This document shows positions 32,501-42,879 of a stretch of 64,000 nucleotides of DNA, one piece after another. The notes under the pieces were generated by a model. It was not told where the DNA came from, did no database searches, and saw only the letters and a program-made list of their open reading frames with translations. This stretch comes from Strongylocentrotus droebachiensis (Eukaryota; Echinodermata; Echinoidea; Camarodonta; Strongylocentrotidae), in contig JAVYIG010000415.1 in assembly GCA_035222895.1 (NCBI GenBank), positions 124,001 through 188,000 on the forward strand. Reading direction: 5' to 3'. The position numbers and the translations under genes were made by a program. Numbering within the stretch: the stretch's first letter is position 1; the number at the start of each line of letters is the position of its first letter.

Positions 32501-34645
32501 CCGGACTGATCCACTCGGTTGAGGCAAGGTAAGGGACTAGTTTAGAAGGCTGTGACATGATCTTTGTCATTGTCAAACCAATGGATGAAGAATTTTTAAA
32601 GCATGACAGATGAAGGTTAATCAATATATTCAATTCAATTAACCTTAAGCTTAACCCTACTCCTAGCCCCTTACTTACCTAACCCCAGTCGCAAACAAAA
32701 CCAAAACAACCCTGATTCTTTAATAAAGTACATCTCAGAGGATTTGTCATCAGAGCAAATGTTGAATTACCCATTGAGCAAAATCTGTGAAGTAATAACA
32801 TTCTGCCTCATTTCTACATTTTGCCAACAGAGGTAGCGGAATGATGAAAACAGATGAGGCCGCGAACTATATCTTTGATGGAATCTTGAGGCAAAAACGC
32901 TATATCTACTTCCCAAGGATATTTACATTAGCAGCAACAGTCAAAGAGTAAGTACGGCTTCATGTTATTAGAGTTATGGTTCTGGGGGGTGTTTCACAAA
33001 GATCCTAAGTTGGACTTAACAATTATGGAAAGCCATTAGCATCTTTGAAAATATTTTGTAAAAGTTATTTTAAAAGGCATAAAATGTTGATTCAAAATAT
33101 CTTCTATTATCAAGGAGATTTTCTGTTCTTGATTTTGCGGAATTTATGAAAAGTCTAAAAAAAAAAAAAAAAAAGAGAGAGAGAGGGAGGGAGAGAGAAA
33201 TAGGAACAGGAGAACAGGAAACTAACAAACTAACATTAACATTTTCAACAATAAACATAAGATAGGATACAGATTCTAAGAGCCGAGTATGAAGTCCATG
33301 TGTAGTATATTGAGAGTGAGTAATACCAAATTCTATTCAACTTCTGTTCAATTGTTTTATTCATTTCAAATAGAAAGAAAAAAAAATCATAATTTAACAA
33401 AGGAAATGATATACATGTACATTTTTGTTACATGAATACCTTAGACTTGGAAAGAATAAAAAGAAATGAATGTGGGAGAACTTCAAGAGAATGTTGAGTT
33501 CTGGGAAGAGGTGAAAAACAATTTGTGAGTGTTATCATTCAGGGGCGGATCCAGGAACTTCTTATGCCAACAGCTGAATGGGGGGGGGGGGGGGGGGGGG
33601 GGCACGTCCCTGTTTTTCAGTACATTTTGGGCGAATTTAGGGCTGATTTTAACATATGTTTGGGGGCCAGGGGGGCACGTGCCCCCCTCCCCCCCCCCCC
33701 CTTTCTGGATCCGCCACTGCATTGTATTATGCAGGTGTGGAAGAACATCAGATAACAAATATTCCCTGAAAAGCATGGCACTCCAAATGCCTTAATATTC
33801 TAAATATGGCATGTAACGTCATACAAATCGGGACAGATTTTTATGCCACATGTTTGTGTAGCCCCATATACATCTTTCTGTGTACAGTGCTTGTAACTTT
33901 ACCAAGACTGGGCAAATTTCTTATTATTTTGATGATTCCAGAACCTTGCAGTACACACCAATACTTTATGCTAGATGATCAACTTTTCTGATCGATTCCA
34001 CAACGTTTCTTTCACAATGCAATCGCATGACCAGAACTCAACTTTATCTTTAAAGAAAAGCTCTCTAGAGGGCCTTGTATGAGGAAAGTCAGTTACATGT
34101 ACCGTAATTAACGGTGTATAAAAGTCGGGGTGCGGTTTATACACGGTACACCAAAAAATAAAAAATAAAATAAAACAAATTAAAGTTTCGATTTATTCCC
34201 CTCCACCTGGCGCTATGCCTGGCAATGTATCCCAGCTCAGTTATCGGTGTGTTGACTCACCACTAGGAAACTAGAACAACACTCAAATTTGTCTGTCATC
34301 TTGGTTTGAAAGTAATCTTTCTGATAGATCTCAATATGTATTTTATAATAATAATTCCTACACACGGTGTACCACAAGGCTCTATCCTAGGTCCTCTACT
34401 GTTTTTTAATTTACATTAATGATCTTACACATTCAGCTGCACCTCGCAGTTAAATGAAAGGCCTTTTTTTTTAGAGCGAAAAAGAGGGGTGCGGTTAATA
34501 CACGAGGGCGGTTTATACAACGTTTATTACATGTATGTTCTGTTTCCATTGCAGGCTTCTCCCCCATGAAGGCCGTCTTGCACTGATAGACCTCGTTCAG
34601 ACGACTGTTCCTTCTCAGAGTGTGAACAGGCCCCATGAAGATTGA
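29322..34645 (+). CDS. Short-chain dehydrogenase/reductase, SDR16C type (complete, 6 exons, 304 aa)
   Basis: Exons are 29322-29538, 30683-30791, 31543-31675, 32281-32528, 32831-32947 and 34555-34645 (TGA 34643-34645). All are GT-AG with phases 1,2,0,2,2. An N-terminal hydrophobic helix (about residues 5-27) suggests membrane or lipid-droplet anchoring. The Rossmann cofactor motif TGSGSGLG is at 43-50, with Asp68 (LWDIS) favouring NAD(H). NNAG is at 122-125, catalytic Ser175 (TTCSAGG), and Tyr188/Lys192 in YCASK. The P-x(4)-TG cap is at 222-228 and a C-terminal YIYFPRIF segment is typical of SDR16C members (RDHE2, 17-beta-HSD11/13, RDH10), which oxidise retinols, steroids or related lipids. 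The length fits the family. The exact substrate is unknown. Confidence 0.92.
29664..29730. repeat. 67-bp near-perfect hairpin
   Basis: 30-bp arms (TTTCTTTTGAAAACCACCCA onward) with one mismatch surround a 7-bp loop CTTTACT. It lies in SDR intron 1. Confidence 0.8.
30320..30592 (+). repeat. Full-length tRNA-derived SINE
   Basis: The tRNA-like head (B box AGTTCGAGACC) leads into 'ggcaagacattgatctacat', 'aactgggtacctggcaggga', 'tgctagagcgcc' and 'agcgctatataaa', ending in an (ATT)n tail at about 30575-30592. Confidence 0.75.
30683..30791 (+). CDS. SDR exon 2
   Basis: The acceptor is 'ttttttgtag' and the donor 'CTAAG|gtacga'. It encodes NKKTAELIQTELPDAELHLY and TVDVTNKELV, containing the D-V-T motif that contacts adenine. 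Confidence 0.9.
30841..31120. repeat. CT-rich tract then (TTC)n/(CTCTTC)n
   Basis: Pyrimidine-only microsatellite in SDR intron 2, switching from CT to TTC to CTCTTC units. Confidence 0.9.
31133..31300. repeat. 'atagatgtcatttattcattcat' minisatellite
   Basis: Six or so variable copies of a 20-30-bp unit run up to the acceptor of the pseudo-exon. Related units precede the intact exon 3. Confidence 0.75.
31332..31437 (+). pseudogene. Frameshifted tandem copy of SDR exon 3
   Basis: This lies 211 bp upstream of the intact exon and is preceded by the same 'tcattttttgtttaataaa..gcag' acceptor. It matches exon 3 up to 'catcaaacgtaccatcg' but lacks one base after 'tcattactga', which shifts the frame. 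The last 40 nt and the normal donor are missing. Confidence 0.8.
31543..31675 (+). CDS. SDR exon 3: NNAG motif
   Basis: The acceptor is 'aaactacag' and the donor 'TTCTGG|gtaatg'. It encodes VGDVYMLINNAGVLVGESLL and the EINLLSAFW helix that structures the active site. Confidence 0.9.
31800..32045 (-). repeat. tRNA-derived SINE, minus strand
   Basis: Reverse complement of the SINE: B box near 31983-31994 (GGTTTGATCCCC on the minus strand), body 'caggtacccatttacctcac', left end near 'cgcacttattattacc'. It lies in SDR intron 3. Confidence 0.65.
32281..32528 (+). CDS. SDR exon 4: catalytic Ser-Tyr-Lys
   Basis: The acceptor is 'acttatgcag' and the donor 'GCAAG|gtaagg'. It encodes RAFLPGMLESNSGHIVTTCS, DYCASKFGILG and LPHFLDTG, carrying all catalytic residues. 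Confidence 0.93.
32831..32947 (+). CDS. SDR exon 5
   Basis: The acceptor is 'ttgccaacag' and the donor 'AAAGA|gtaagt'. It encodes MMKTDEAANYIFDGILRQ, then KRYIYFPRIFTL. Confidence 0.9.
33484..34055 (-). mobile_element. 'ttgagttctgg' family copy 2, interrupted by a MITE
   Basis: Reverse-orientation copy of 27705-28100 ('aatgttgagttctgggaaga' to 'actttatctttaaa'). It is split at 33540-33719 by the 'CAGGGGCGGATCC' element. It lies in SDR intron 5. Confidence 0.75.
33536..33723. mobile_element. 180-bp G/C-run MITE with CATT duplication
   Basis: The element spans 33540-33719, with ends CAGGGGCGGATCCAGGA and (inverse) CAGTGGCGGATCCAGAA. CATT is present on both sides (33536-33539, 33720-33723) but once in the uninterrupted copy near 28040. 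The interior is a G20-like run opposed by a C run. Confidence 0.8.
34182..34433 (+). mobile_element. Chimeric repeat copy 1 with reverse-transcriptase motif
   Basis: Starts AAAGTTTCGATTTATTCCCC. Near the right end it encodes GVPQGSILGPLLF, the RT motif of non-LTR elements, followed by a +1 frameshift before the expected YINDL. Shared with 48322-48583. It is flanked by direct 'ggtgcggtt(t/a)atacacg' pieces. Confidence 0.65.
34555..34645 (+). CDS. SDR exon 6 and stop
   Basis: The acceptor is 'ttccattgcag'. It encodes LLPHEGRLALIDLVQTTVPS and a short hydrophilic tail ending PHED, then TGA. Confidence 0.88.
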
Positions 34646-35892
34646 CTCTTCTCATGGTAGCGCCGGGTTCACAGGCGAGAATTTCCAGCCGCATCAATTC
34701 TCCCGATAGAAACACGGATACCGGTATAAAAACGACGCAATTTTTGGGTGGCATAAACATCTCCTGGGGCGTGTTTCATAAAGATCCTAAGTCGAACTTG
34801 ACTCTAAGTTGGACTTAAACATTACGTAGAGCCATTTGTAGCCTTTAAAAAAAATATATTCAAAAGCGAAAATTCAAGTATTTTAGACTTATTATAAATT
34901 CCAGATCAAGAATATGAAATCTCCTTGATAATTGAAAAGTACAATGTGGGATATACAGTTCAATTTAATTGGATAATATGCCTAGATCAGGGTCCACTTT
35001 ACTGCTATAAAGAATTGTGCAATGAATGATTCTGCCTAAGCTCCTTGAATTTGTTAGACTCATACATTCCTTAGAGAAAATATAATGTACATTACAATTC
35101 AACCAAGTACATGTAAAAGCATATTTTTAGGTAGAATTATAAATAGAAATTCAACTACTGATTTGATATTTTAAGCTTATTACTTGTAAAGTATTTTAAT
35201 TGTTGTGAACAGCATTTATGCTATGTTCAACACTTATGGATCCAAGTTGCCAATTTGTTTTGCTTATATTTTATGCGATTCATAGCATTGTTTGAAGTAA
35301 TGTTGTGCTGTTAACAAGTTTACATCAAGTTTGTAAAGATAAACTATTACATTACATTTCAAAATGTACTAACGCGTTTACACTGCAGTATATCGTCAAC
35401 ATGCATTGTATAAAACGTATGACCGTTTTTTTTACAAGATGTTTAGTTGAATGATGTCAATACTTGATTGAAGATGGCAAGGCTTTGTGTTTAAGCCGGG
35501 CATGTTGCTAATGTTCTGTGAAAAAGGCATTCATCTACATCTTCCTTCCTCACCCCAGGTGTAGTAAACATGCATAGCTGCTAACCAACCCATTTGGAGC
35601 AATAATTCCTGTCTTTTGGTCATCAAGTTACTGTTTTGAAGTCTGGATTCCTCTCATTTTCTGAAATATTCTGTGTGTAAGGTAAACAAAATAGACTTTA
35701 TTCCTACTTTTGCCCTCAAGAGATTCCTAATATTTGCTGTGAAAGATTGGCAGGTATGAACAGGGTTTAAAGGAATTCCTTTAAGGATTTGGGCACCTAG
35801 TGGTTGCCTGGCCCAATAAGCCAGTTCATAGATACAATCTGCGCATGGGCAGATGAAGGTCGGTGTGATACAGACCCAGACGAATACTGAAT
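34646..35892. other. 3' flank of SDR gene
   Basis: A one-ended 'gtttcataaagatcctaagt' MITE piece lies at 34764-34830. The rest is AT-rich with no supported gene. Confidence 0.45.
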
Positions 35893-36223
35893 AGGCCTGT
35901 CTTCATCAGCTCGAGTTTGCCAAATAACCCGCTTTTTTAACTACCGGTATCCTGATTGCAAGTAAGCCAGATAATTTGCGTCTTCATCAGCCAGCAGTTG
36001 CAATCAGCAGGATATTTGGTCAAGAAAATATCCAGAGAAATATTGGTCTTATTTCCAAAATATGCCGCCATTTGGGAAATAGCAGGCTGATTTGCGCCCG
36101 TCCGAGCTAGTTTTGTGATGAGCGTATTGGTCTGGTGAAGACGCAACTTTGAGCTTCGGGATAATGTCCCAAGTCTGAGAATAGCGGGTTATTTGGCAAA
36201 CTCGAGCTGATGAGGACATGCCT
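35893..36223. mobile_element. 331-bp inverted-repeat element
   Basis: The ends AGGCCTGTCTTCATCAGCTC and GAGCTGATGAGGACATGCCT extend as 40-bp arms through 'gccaaataacccgc'. AAT occurs on both flanks, a possible short target duplication. Confidence 0.75.
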
Positions 36224-36683
36224 AATATGCGCTCATGAAAGTTATGTAATTACTATTCTTTTATTCACTGACGGCACATTCTTTGATACACAGGTGGAGC
36301 TATTATTCTCAAAAGGGCAAACACAGGTCATTCATGAAGCACCTACATCACAGTAGCAGTGATTTTTTTTATTGAATTCACACAAAGTGGGACGTCTCCG
36401 TGTTTATAACAATAATAATAATATATTCCTCGTTTATATAGCACCCGATACATTGATACTACAATGTGTCTAAGCACTTTACAGATATATCATATTATTA
36501 AAACTATATTTTATATTATATTATATTGTATTATTATAACTAAAAGGACTGTGGATATTTGGGGTCTATTTAGAGTAAAATTGGAGAACACAAAATGCCT
36601 TCGATGATGACTGTGAGCACTATTCCGGAAGCCAGGGGATGTATTCTGAAAACCATTTAATTTGTTTATGTTAGTGAAAATTA

Positions 36684-37094
36684 TGCACTTGTCATTTGTA
36701 AGACGCACCTCTTGACCCCCGGGAATGGTGCGTCATTGTACCGATGTGAGTCGTACATTTTGATACCATGACGCACCTTCCGTCACAGAAAGTGACACAC
36801 CATTACATTCCATCGACGCACATTTGAGTCAAACATATGACACACCATTTCAAAAACATGACGGTCCTATGACACACCTTCAGACAAGCTTGGAGAAAGT
36901 GACGGTCCCATTGACACACCAAATGACGCAACGTGGTAAAGTGACTTACTATGACGCACATATGGGTCAGTATTGTGACGAACATTTTGCGGCCATGACG
37001 GTACTGTGCGTCGCGATTTGGGGGAACATGACGCAACCATGACGCACCATCCCCGGGGGTCAAAAGGTGCGTCTTACAAATGACACCTGCATTA
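36684..37094. mobile_element. Inverted-repeat element filled with TGACGCAC motifs
   Basis: Arms of about 50 bp: 'gtcatttgtaagacgcacct' with 'gacccccggg', and the inverse at 37045-37094. The interior contains about a dozen TGACGCA/TGACACAC/TGACGG motifs. Confidence 0.75.
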
Positions 37095-37099
37095 TGATA

Positions 37100-39376
37100 G
37101 CAAACTGAATTTTGCGTAATTTACACTAATCTTTGGTACTTGCAGTTGCACAGATGACTCTTAATTTCTTGAGAATGCTGCCAGCTTTGCATGGTCATTA
37201 ATCATTGATTTGTCCTGATTTTTTACTTTTATTTTACTTACAAATAAGATAACATCATTTACAGAATACCACCCCAGTATTATCGTTATTATGATAATTA
37301 CATGGTAGGTTTTGTACATGTAAACCACAAGACTATGTAGTAAAATACGAGGAGATGAAAAGCCCAATTTACATAAATACGTTAAGTCTTTCAACGTGTA
37401 ATTTGTGAGAAACGAAATAGAAATTTATATGAATGTTTTAACAGAATGATTTAATATATATCCAGAGTATGATGTTCATTTCCAAAATGGTAGTGTGCAT
37501 TTTTAAAACATGATATACACATATATATATATATATTTTTTTTTTTAATGAAGTGTGAAATGCCTTTTGAAAATCAGTACTTTTAACTACCGTTTTACAT
37601 GTTATTCATAGTTTTTATATGTAGAGAAAATAAACATAAGATGGTGAAATGAATAAAGATATTTTTCAAACTGCAAAACTGAAACGGTCATCAGTGCTGG
37701 CATTTTTAATTGTAGTGTTTGAGTTTGAGTTTATTAACAACAAAAATGAGAACAAGTAAAACATATTGTAATGTATCAATCATGATTACATAAAATATGA
37801 CAACATAAGATAAATAACAATCCACATGAATAAGATAAACATTGTTTTACAAATTATGTTATACAATTTAAAGAAAAGATTTTATCTCCACTTTTGTTGT
37901 TATAAAAGGGGGTACCAAAAGTTAGCACAAGTGCCAGTCCAGTCTGGTTCCCTGTCTTTGGCCAGAATTGTTGGTACTAGACTCCATATATATATATATA
38001 TATAACATGAACTATATAATGAAAGTAAACAAGGAAACAGAATAGTCCTTTAGAAATATTCCTTTCTGAATAATTATATACATATAAGTCAAACGAATGT
38101 TGATTTCCGTATCAGAGCCACAAACAAAAAATACATTTTTATCTAATGTACTGTTCTAATTTATGTTACAGAAACCTCGCCCAAACAAATTACTTATATT
38201 ATTTTGAGAGATTTGTTGTATTCTTGCCTATCACTATCTACAAGATTCCCCTTAATTGTTAACTGCTATATTTTAGTATTTTGGAAATAAATGAGTTACA
38301 ATATTATTGTTCCCGTGTTACATTTTTTTTAACCAATGAGAATTATTATCTTGTCAGCTATAATTTTCCCTCATTGAAAAGTAAAGGATTTGTTATTGAA
38401 TTTTTAAAAAAATCCAACGAAAGCTTGGTGCATGATACATGTATACAAATCGCCTTGTACGTCACATTATCAAGAAAATGGCTGCTCCCATGTCATGTTT
38501 AAAGGCATCACGCCAAGAATATCTTCATTTATATATATCTTGTACACTTAATGTCGTAAGGAATATTGTACATCCAACGTCAGGGATACATCTCATACTC
38601 AGAATACTAACACTTATTCTCTGATGTGAGGTTTCTTCAAACACTTGGATTATTCTTAGAGGGAACCAAAAACCTTCATATACCAGGTTACTTTTATTTT
38701 AAAGTTTAAATGATTTGAATTAAATCAGTGAAAATAAGTGAAAGTGAAATAAGGAAGTTAAGGTTTTTTAAATTAACTTCTCACTAGAGGGCGATAATTA
38801 CTTTGGTGACATCATTAATATGGACAAATTTCCAAGCAATTTGTACTTCATATTTCATGTTTTTTCTCTTCTTTCTTGTGATTGAGATAATCCACTCCCC
38901 TGAAAAAAGACAGAGTATGAAAAATGATATTTTACTTGACATCTTATGTAGTCAGATCATGACCACAAACGAATCCGAAGAACATGAACGAATTGTGAAA
39001 TTTCAAGGTAAGGATCGAGGCATGAAGAGTTTTCCTTATAATGTCATCAAATTAGATATCGCCCTCTGGTGACAAGTTGTTTAAAAAAGCTTTCCTTCTT
39101 ATTCCTTGTCTGATTTTGATCGATTTTTCACTTACTTTATTCAAAACTTGTAAAAAATTTACGATAGAAATAACTGAGTATGAAGGTTTTAGTTCCCTTT
39201 CAGTCAGTTTACATGACATTGTATGATGGGTGTATTGCAGTTTGGTCTACAACCGGTTCGTCTAGTGCCCAATTTGTCTTTTCTATTTCTACACCTCTCT
39301 CCTTTTTCTCCCTTCCTCCTCTTACTTCTCTTCCTATAGCCATGCAACTATTATATGTGCTTGTGAAAAGGTTCCC
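37100..39376. other. Intergenic AT-rich region
   Basis: No supported genes. Contains an (AT)n run at 37981-38005 and possible AATAAA signals at 37628 and 37651 that could serve a long SDR 3' UTR. Confidence 0.4.
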
Positions 39377-40521
39377 TGACATGCAGGGGCGGCGATTTCT
39401 TTTCATGACCGGGGAGGGGGGACGAAACGTGAGGGACGAGGGAGCAGTGGCATAATGGGCAAAAACGTTTGGGGGGAGAAAAAAATCCGCATCACCACCA
39501 CTCTGTTACGCAGGCCCTGAGAACGTTTTTCAAAGTGAGGGGGGGGGTTAAAGTATTTACGATCAGGTAGAGCAAAGCAAAGCAAAGTGGTGCGTACATT
39601 GGCGTGGGGTCCAGGGGCAAAGCCCCGGCGGGTGTCAAGGGGCGGAGCCTAATGAAGTTCAGGGGTTTTAGGCATTTAATTACGGTCAGATGAGCATATT
39701 TTTATACCTTATTTGTGACACTGACATGCAGGTCACTTATTGGGGTGGGGTCCAGGGGTCAGAGCCCCCAGAAGCTCAGGGGTTTTAGGCATTAAATTAC
39801 GATCATATGAGCATCAAGGGGCCGCATTAGGGCCCTTGGTGGGATCCAGGGAGCATAGCCCCTGGAAGCTCAGGCGTTTTAGGCATTTAATTTCGGTCAG
39901 ATGAGCAACCAGGGGCCCTACTTAGGGCCCTTGGTGGGGTCCAGGGCACCCGGAAGGTCAAGGAAAAATCATGCCATTTCTACAACATTTGTAAATCACT
40001 GGTATCGAATTAGAAATAAACCACGTTTGAATTTCAATTTGGGGGGAACTGTCCCTAAAGCCCCCCCCCCCGTCCCCATCAGTACACAAATGCGAGGGAG
40101 CATAGTGAATGAGAGGGGTGAAGGTGACGGAAGTGACTACCCCCTCACAGTTTTTTGAAGTTTTGTTGTATTACAAAATTATATTCCTTAGCAAAACTAT
40201 AGTATAAACGTTAGCAATATACTTTTCATCACCCTTCAATTTTCTCGGTATTTACTTGTACATTTTGAAGGATATTATGCGAGGGAGCGTAGCTACCGAG
40301 TGAGAAGATTTTTGCATTTGTATTTGTTTAAACGCTGCACTCTTGGGACCTCTAGAGCCTAAATGTGTTGCAGTCTTTAGTCAGTATTTGCTATACATTT
40401 TTTCGGTGCACTTTTTCAAATTTTGAGGGGGGACGACCCCCCCCCCTAGAAAAATCGAGGGGGAACGTGTTCCCCCCCCCCCCGTCCACCCCCCCCCCGG
40501 ATCGCCGCCCCTGCTGACATG
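39377..40521. mobile_element. 1.1-kb non-autonomous hAT element, 8-bp TSD
   Basis: The element spans 39385-40513, with perfect CTGACATG duplications at 39377-39384 and 40514-40521. The ends are CAGGGGCGGCGAT and ATCGCCGCCCCTG. Internal direct repeats (about 100 bp: 'ggtggggtccaggg..a.agcccc', 'ggttttaggcat(t)taatt', 'cagatgagca') run from 39600 to 39960. No transposase was seen. Confidence 0.88.
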
Positions 40522-41159
40522 TACCTCGTGATCGTTTTATTCTCACATGCATCATATCCTCATCAACATTATAGCCACTGAAAGAAATGTAGTACATGTA
40601 TACATTAATAGTGACTACCTTAAACAAATATCTAAAATCTCATCTCTTCTGTAACATAATCGCATTTGAACATGTATAGAAAATGTGCTATATAAATACA
40701 TTATTATTATTGCTATATAAATATTACTATTAAAAGGTTAGTCCACACTGATATTAACAAGTTCAATTTAAAACCAGAAAATTAGACTTGTTAACTGATA
40801 AGCAAAAGCTTGAGGGGATCCATGAAAGGATTAGAAAATTAATTTTTCAATCTTTCCATTTCTCTCTCCCCCAATTTCTTTACTTAAAAAAAAACCCTGA
40901 TAAGTAGGTGGTGTCAAGAACAAGACAAATCACACAAAGGGGAGTGCAAGGTTTTTTGGTTATTTGGTGTCCCATCTTTTACAGTGTGTTATGGTTTCAT
41001 GAACATAAATAAATATGAAATCGTAAATTTTAACTTGACAATTGGTTTGGTCTATACTCTATACTGATAAGGTCCGCCAACTTTTACAACCATCAACCAT
41101 CAGATATACTCAATCTTAATTGTTGTCGGTAATTGTACGTGACAAAGGAGGATTTGCCC

Positions 41160-41270
41160 AATTTATCTCCCCCTTTCTCTCGTCTTCTCTCTATCTCTCT
41201 CTATATCTGTCTCTGTATGTCTGTCTGTCTCTCTCTCTCTGTGTGTGTCTCTCTCTCTTATCTTATTTTT
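41160..41270. repeat. (CT)n/(GT)n microsatellite
   Basis: CTCTCT, TATCTCTC and TCTGTCTG units. Confidence 0.8.
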
Positions 41271-41399
41271 CTATATCTTTAAATTCTCTTTTACAATATT
41301 TTATCATTCACAAAGCGCAACACACAGTTTGAACTATCCAAACTATAGACAAATATAAGTGTAAAAGCTGAAAAGGCGTGTGGAACGCTGAATGGTGAA

Positions 41400-41424
41400 A
41401 GGGGAGAGAGAAAGAGAAAAAAAA

Positions 41425-41459
<35 letters not shown>

Positions 41460-41561
41460 TGGGGTGTAGAGAAAAAGAACCATAGCTGGTAGTTTCAAAT
41501 AAATAATGTGAGAGGGGGTAAATAGTGATATTGAGAAAGAGAGAGGGAGGGAGAGAGAGAT

Positions 41562-41621
<60 letters not shown>

Positions 41622-41823
41622 ACCAGAGATGAAAGAGAAAGAAGATAATTAGAAATAGGTATAGGTTGAAAAGAGAGAGACGGAGATAGAGAGAGAGAGA
41701 TATTTAATACATTGACATGAGAAAGAGATGGTATTATAATATATTGAAAAGGTTGATATCTAAGAGGAAAATAAGATAGGAATAGAAATAGTATATAGAG
41801 GGACAATATAAATATAAAGATAA

Positions 41824-41898
<75 letters not shown>

Positions 41899-42090
41899 TT
41901 AAAAACATTTAAGTGAGAAAGAGATGGAAATATAAATTTAAAAGGTTGATCTATATAAGAGAAAAAGAAAGCTAAATGGAAATAGTAGAGAGATAAATAT
42001 AAAGAGAAAGAGCGAGAGAGAGAGAGAGAGAGATGTTAAAAAGAAAGATATAAATGGAAATATATAGAGAGATAAATCTAAAGAGAAAAA

Positions 42091-42123
<33 letters not shown>

Positions 42124-42720
42124 AAGAAAGAGAGAGAGATGTTAACAACATTTTAGTGAGAAAGAGATGGAAATATAAATAGAAAAGGTTGATCTAAGAG
42201 AAAAAGAAAGATATAAATAGAGATAGTATATAGAGGGATAAATATAAAGAGAAAGAGAGAGAAAGAGAGAGAGAGAGAGATGTTAAAAACATTTAAGTGA
42301 GAAAGAGATGGAAATATAAATAGAAAAGGTTGATCTAAAAGAAAAGGGAAGATAAAATGGAGATAGAGATAAAGAGAGTGAGAGAGAGAGCAGGAAAGAG
42401 AGAAATATTAAAAACAATGAAGTAAGACAGAGGTGGAAATATAGACATAAAAGGTTGATCTAAGAGAAAAATAAAGATAGACTTAGAGATCGTCTGACAG
42501 AGAGAGAGAGAGAGAGAGAGCATGAGATGGAGCATGAGATGAAATGGAAGGAGAAGGGAAGTAGGAAAGGTTGAAAGAGAGGAGATATTAAAAATGAAAT
42601 TAGAAAGTGATGGAAAAGTTTGATCTAAGAGAAAAAGAAAGATAATGTTCGTGTGGGTGGGCGGGTTTGAAAGAGAAATATATAGAGAGAGAGAGAGAAC
42701 AAAAAAGAATTGCGTATCAG
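41400..42720. repeat. Polypurine array with higher-order units, about 1.3 kb
   Basis: Almost all purine on the + strand. (GA)n blocks alternate with a recurring spacer 'gatgttaaaaacatttaagt', 'gagaaagagatggaaatata' and 'aaaaggttgatctaagagaa', seen near 41896, 42030, 42139, 42280, 42400 and 42590. The minus strand is open by composition only. Confidence 0.85.
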
Positions 42721-42879
42721 ATGGAAAAAGCATAGATTTGATTTGAATAATTAGTAGTCAGATTATTCTAATATCTAATTGTATTAACCATTATATAAGT
42801 GCTATCCTTTGTTCATGTTTGATATTCAATATGTTCATTATTTTGAATAAAGATGATATATAAAATTAAATGCAGATTT

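Noticed and set aside
38803..39072. Short + strand frame with a hydrophobic start
   Set aside because: No domain or splice evidence, and composition equal to the flanks.
41495..41908. Leu/Ser-rich 'membrane protein' frame on the minus strand
   Set aside because: Complement of (GA)n, an artefact of composition.
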